Position numbers and translations under genes: made by a program. From Phycisphaerae bacterium (GTDB lineage: Bacteria > Planctomycetota > Phycisphaerae > Phycisphaerales > SM1A02), in the NCBI GenBank assembly GCA_018663565.1, contig JABJQE010000288.1:1-6952 (forward strand): a stretch of 6,952 nucleotides of DNA, read 5' to 3'. Shown here piece by piece: positions 5,984 through 6,952 of the stretch. The notes beneath the pieces were generated by a model. It did no database searches. It had not been told where the DNA came from and worked only from the letters and a program-made list of their open reading frames with translations. Every line of letters starts with the position of its first letter. The stretch's first letter is position 1.

Positions 5984-6952
5984 GATTGGGTGTCGCTGTC
6001 CCGCTGCGATGCGCCCTGAAGCAGTTTCTTCTCTCGGTTTGTCAGGCTGTGCAATCCCTCTCGCGAAATCTTCGCCAGAATGCGATCAATATCATCTGTT
6101 CGAGGCTTCGCTGCTTGGCGGATCGACTTTGTTCGGAAGTTGCGTGATGTTGGGTCAAACCGGCCAAGCCAATCAAAGAATCTGTGCAGGCGGCTAGGGT
6201 GCCGGATGAATCCAAAGCCCGCGATTGCGCCGCCAAGATGCGCCGCCTCGCCACCCGCATTTTGGGTCCCGAAGAAGATGGAAAAGACCGAGATCGCGAT
6301 GAGCATCCACGCCATCGTGGCAAGCCGCATGGGGATGATGAAAAATACCAGAACTCGCACGTTGGGCGACAAGAACGCGCCGCCAACAAGAACACCAAAG
6401 ACCCCGGCAGATGCACCAATCAATGGCGTACCGGTGGCGTTGAATAACAAACCAGGTATGACCGGCAGCCCCAAAGAACCCACCCAGACATAGCCCGCAA
6501 GATTGAGCATCAAGTACATCAGCCCGCCAGCAACGCCACACAGCAGATAGAAGGCGAGGTACCGCTTGCCCCCAAGAACCCGTTCGATCAAAGGACCAAA
6601 GAAGTACAACGCAATCATGTTGAACAGAAGATGAAAGAGGTCTGCGTGTAGGAATTGAAAGCCAATGAGCCGCCAGAGTTCGGCCCCACCAACCACCTTC
6701 TTCGTTGAAAAGTGCATCGCCCGCTCGAGCGGACGTGCCTGCCTGCCTTCGGCAAGACCGATCAATACATCGTCGGCGGAGTACACAGGGAGACCGGAAA
6801 TCAGTTCATCCGGCTTGATTGCACCATCTGTCAGGAGCACGGTACCCCGCTCCGTCACCACATGATCCCCAAGATGCGTCGACTCGGTTCGGGCTCGATC
6901 CGCGTAGAACGGCGTGCCAATGAGTTCAGCCCAGGCACCATCTGCCCGCAAC
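5980..6952 (-). CDS. Rhomboid-family intramembrane serine protease (5' end outside window)
   Basis: The frame enters from the right window edge; 323 codons are visible and the true start probably lies upstream (the edge TTG at 6951-6949 is not a convincing start). Numbering from that edge codon, residues 1-85 are mostly hydrophilic and may be the loop after an unseen first TM. Then come a WR motif (93-94), H102, H107 and N111 in FLHADLFHLLFNM (equivalent to GlpG H150/N154), a TM at about 130-152, the catalytic Ser in GASAG (S181), TMs at about 196-227, and the catalytic His in EAAHLGGAIAG (H238). The full Ser-His dyad and oxyanion residues are present, so it is predicted to cleave membrane proteins within the bilayer; its substrate cannot be deduced. 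The C-terminal cytoplasmic part contains DDIDRILAKISREGLHSLTN (286-305), resembling the DUF6576 segment found at the end of many rhomboids. The stop overlaps the tgt start by 4 nt, so the two are co-translated. Confidence 0.95.
   Translation of the reverse strand, partial: LRADGAWAELIGTPFYADRARTESTHLGDHVVTERGTVLLTDGAIKPDELISGLPVYSADDVLIGLAEGRQARPLERAMHFSTKKVVGGAELWRLIGFQFLHADLFHLLFNMIALYFFGPLIERVLGGKRYLAFYLLCGVAGGLMYLMLNLAGYVWVGSLGLPVIPGLLFNATGTPLIGASAGVFGVLVGGAFLSPNVRVLVFFIIPMRLATMAWMLIAISVFSIFFGTQNAGGEAAHLGGAIAGFGFIRHPSRLHRFFDWLGRFDPTSRNFRTKSIRQAAKPRTDDIDRILAKISREGLHSLTNREKKLLQGASQRDSDTQS

Noticed and set aside
6949..6951. TTG at the right edge as the start of the rhomboid gene
   Set aside because: The window ends here, no upstream sequence is visible, and the expected first membrane segment is missing, so the gene most likely begins outside the window.

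Overview
The window carries five genes, all on the minus strand and tightly packed. In transcription order (high to low coordinates) they are a rhomboid-family intramembrane protease (5' end outside the window), queuine tRNA-ribosyltransferase (tgt), the Sec accessory protein YajC, a single-chain SecD-SecF fusion, and a LysM-domain membrane-anchored protein (3' end outside the window). There are no RNA genes, insertion sequences, CRISPR arrays or long non-coding stretches. The largest gap between genes is 89 bp.

The likely source is a bacterium of the Planctomycetota, probably a Phycisphaerae-like lineage. This is inferred from three things: a fused SecDF of about 1,180 residues with large extra-cytoplasmic insertions, a rhomboid with a C-terminal Asp/Ile/Arg/Leu-rich DUF6576-like segment, and moderately high GC with variable use of Shine-Dalgarno sites. 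No 16S or marker-gene comparison could be run, so the phylum is a working hypothesis.

Layout: 6952-5980 rhomboid protease; 5983-4718 tgt, beginning with GTG inside the rhomboid stop (GTGA overlap); 4721-4248 yajC, beginning with ATG inside the tgt stop (ATGA overlap); 35-nt spacer; 4212-661 secDF; 89-bp spacer with a short inverted repeat; 571 to the window edge, the LysM protein. The overlaps imply one polycistronic message with translational coupling at least from the rhomboid gene through yajC, and probably through secDF. The LysM gene has its own good ribosome binding site and could be read through or separately transcribed.

How the genes fit together: tgt-yajC-secD-secF is a widely conserved bacterial gene cluster. 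YajC and SecDF form the membrane module that helps SecYEG complete protein export using the proton gradient. Tgt modifies the wobble base of certain tRNAs and has no direct role in export, although it travels with yajC in many genomes. The rhomboid protease cleaves membrane proteins within the bilayer, and the LysM protein probably holds on to peptidoglycan, so most of the window concerns the cell envelope. Nothing here amounts to a clearly new system. The points worth a second look are the unusual insertions in SecDF, the long N-terminal tail of YajC, and the overlap of the rhomboid gene with the tgt-sec cluster.
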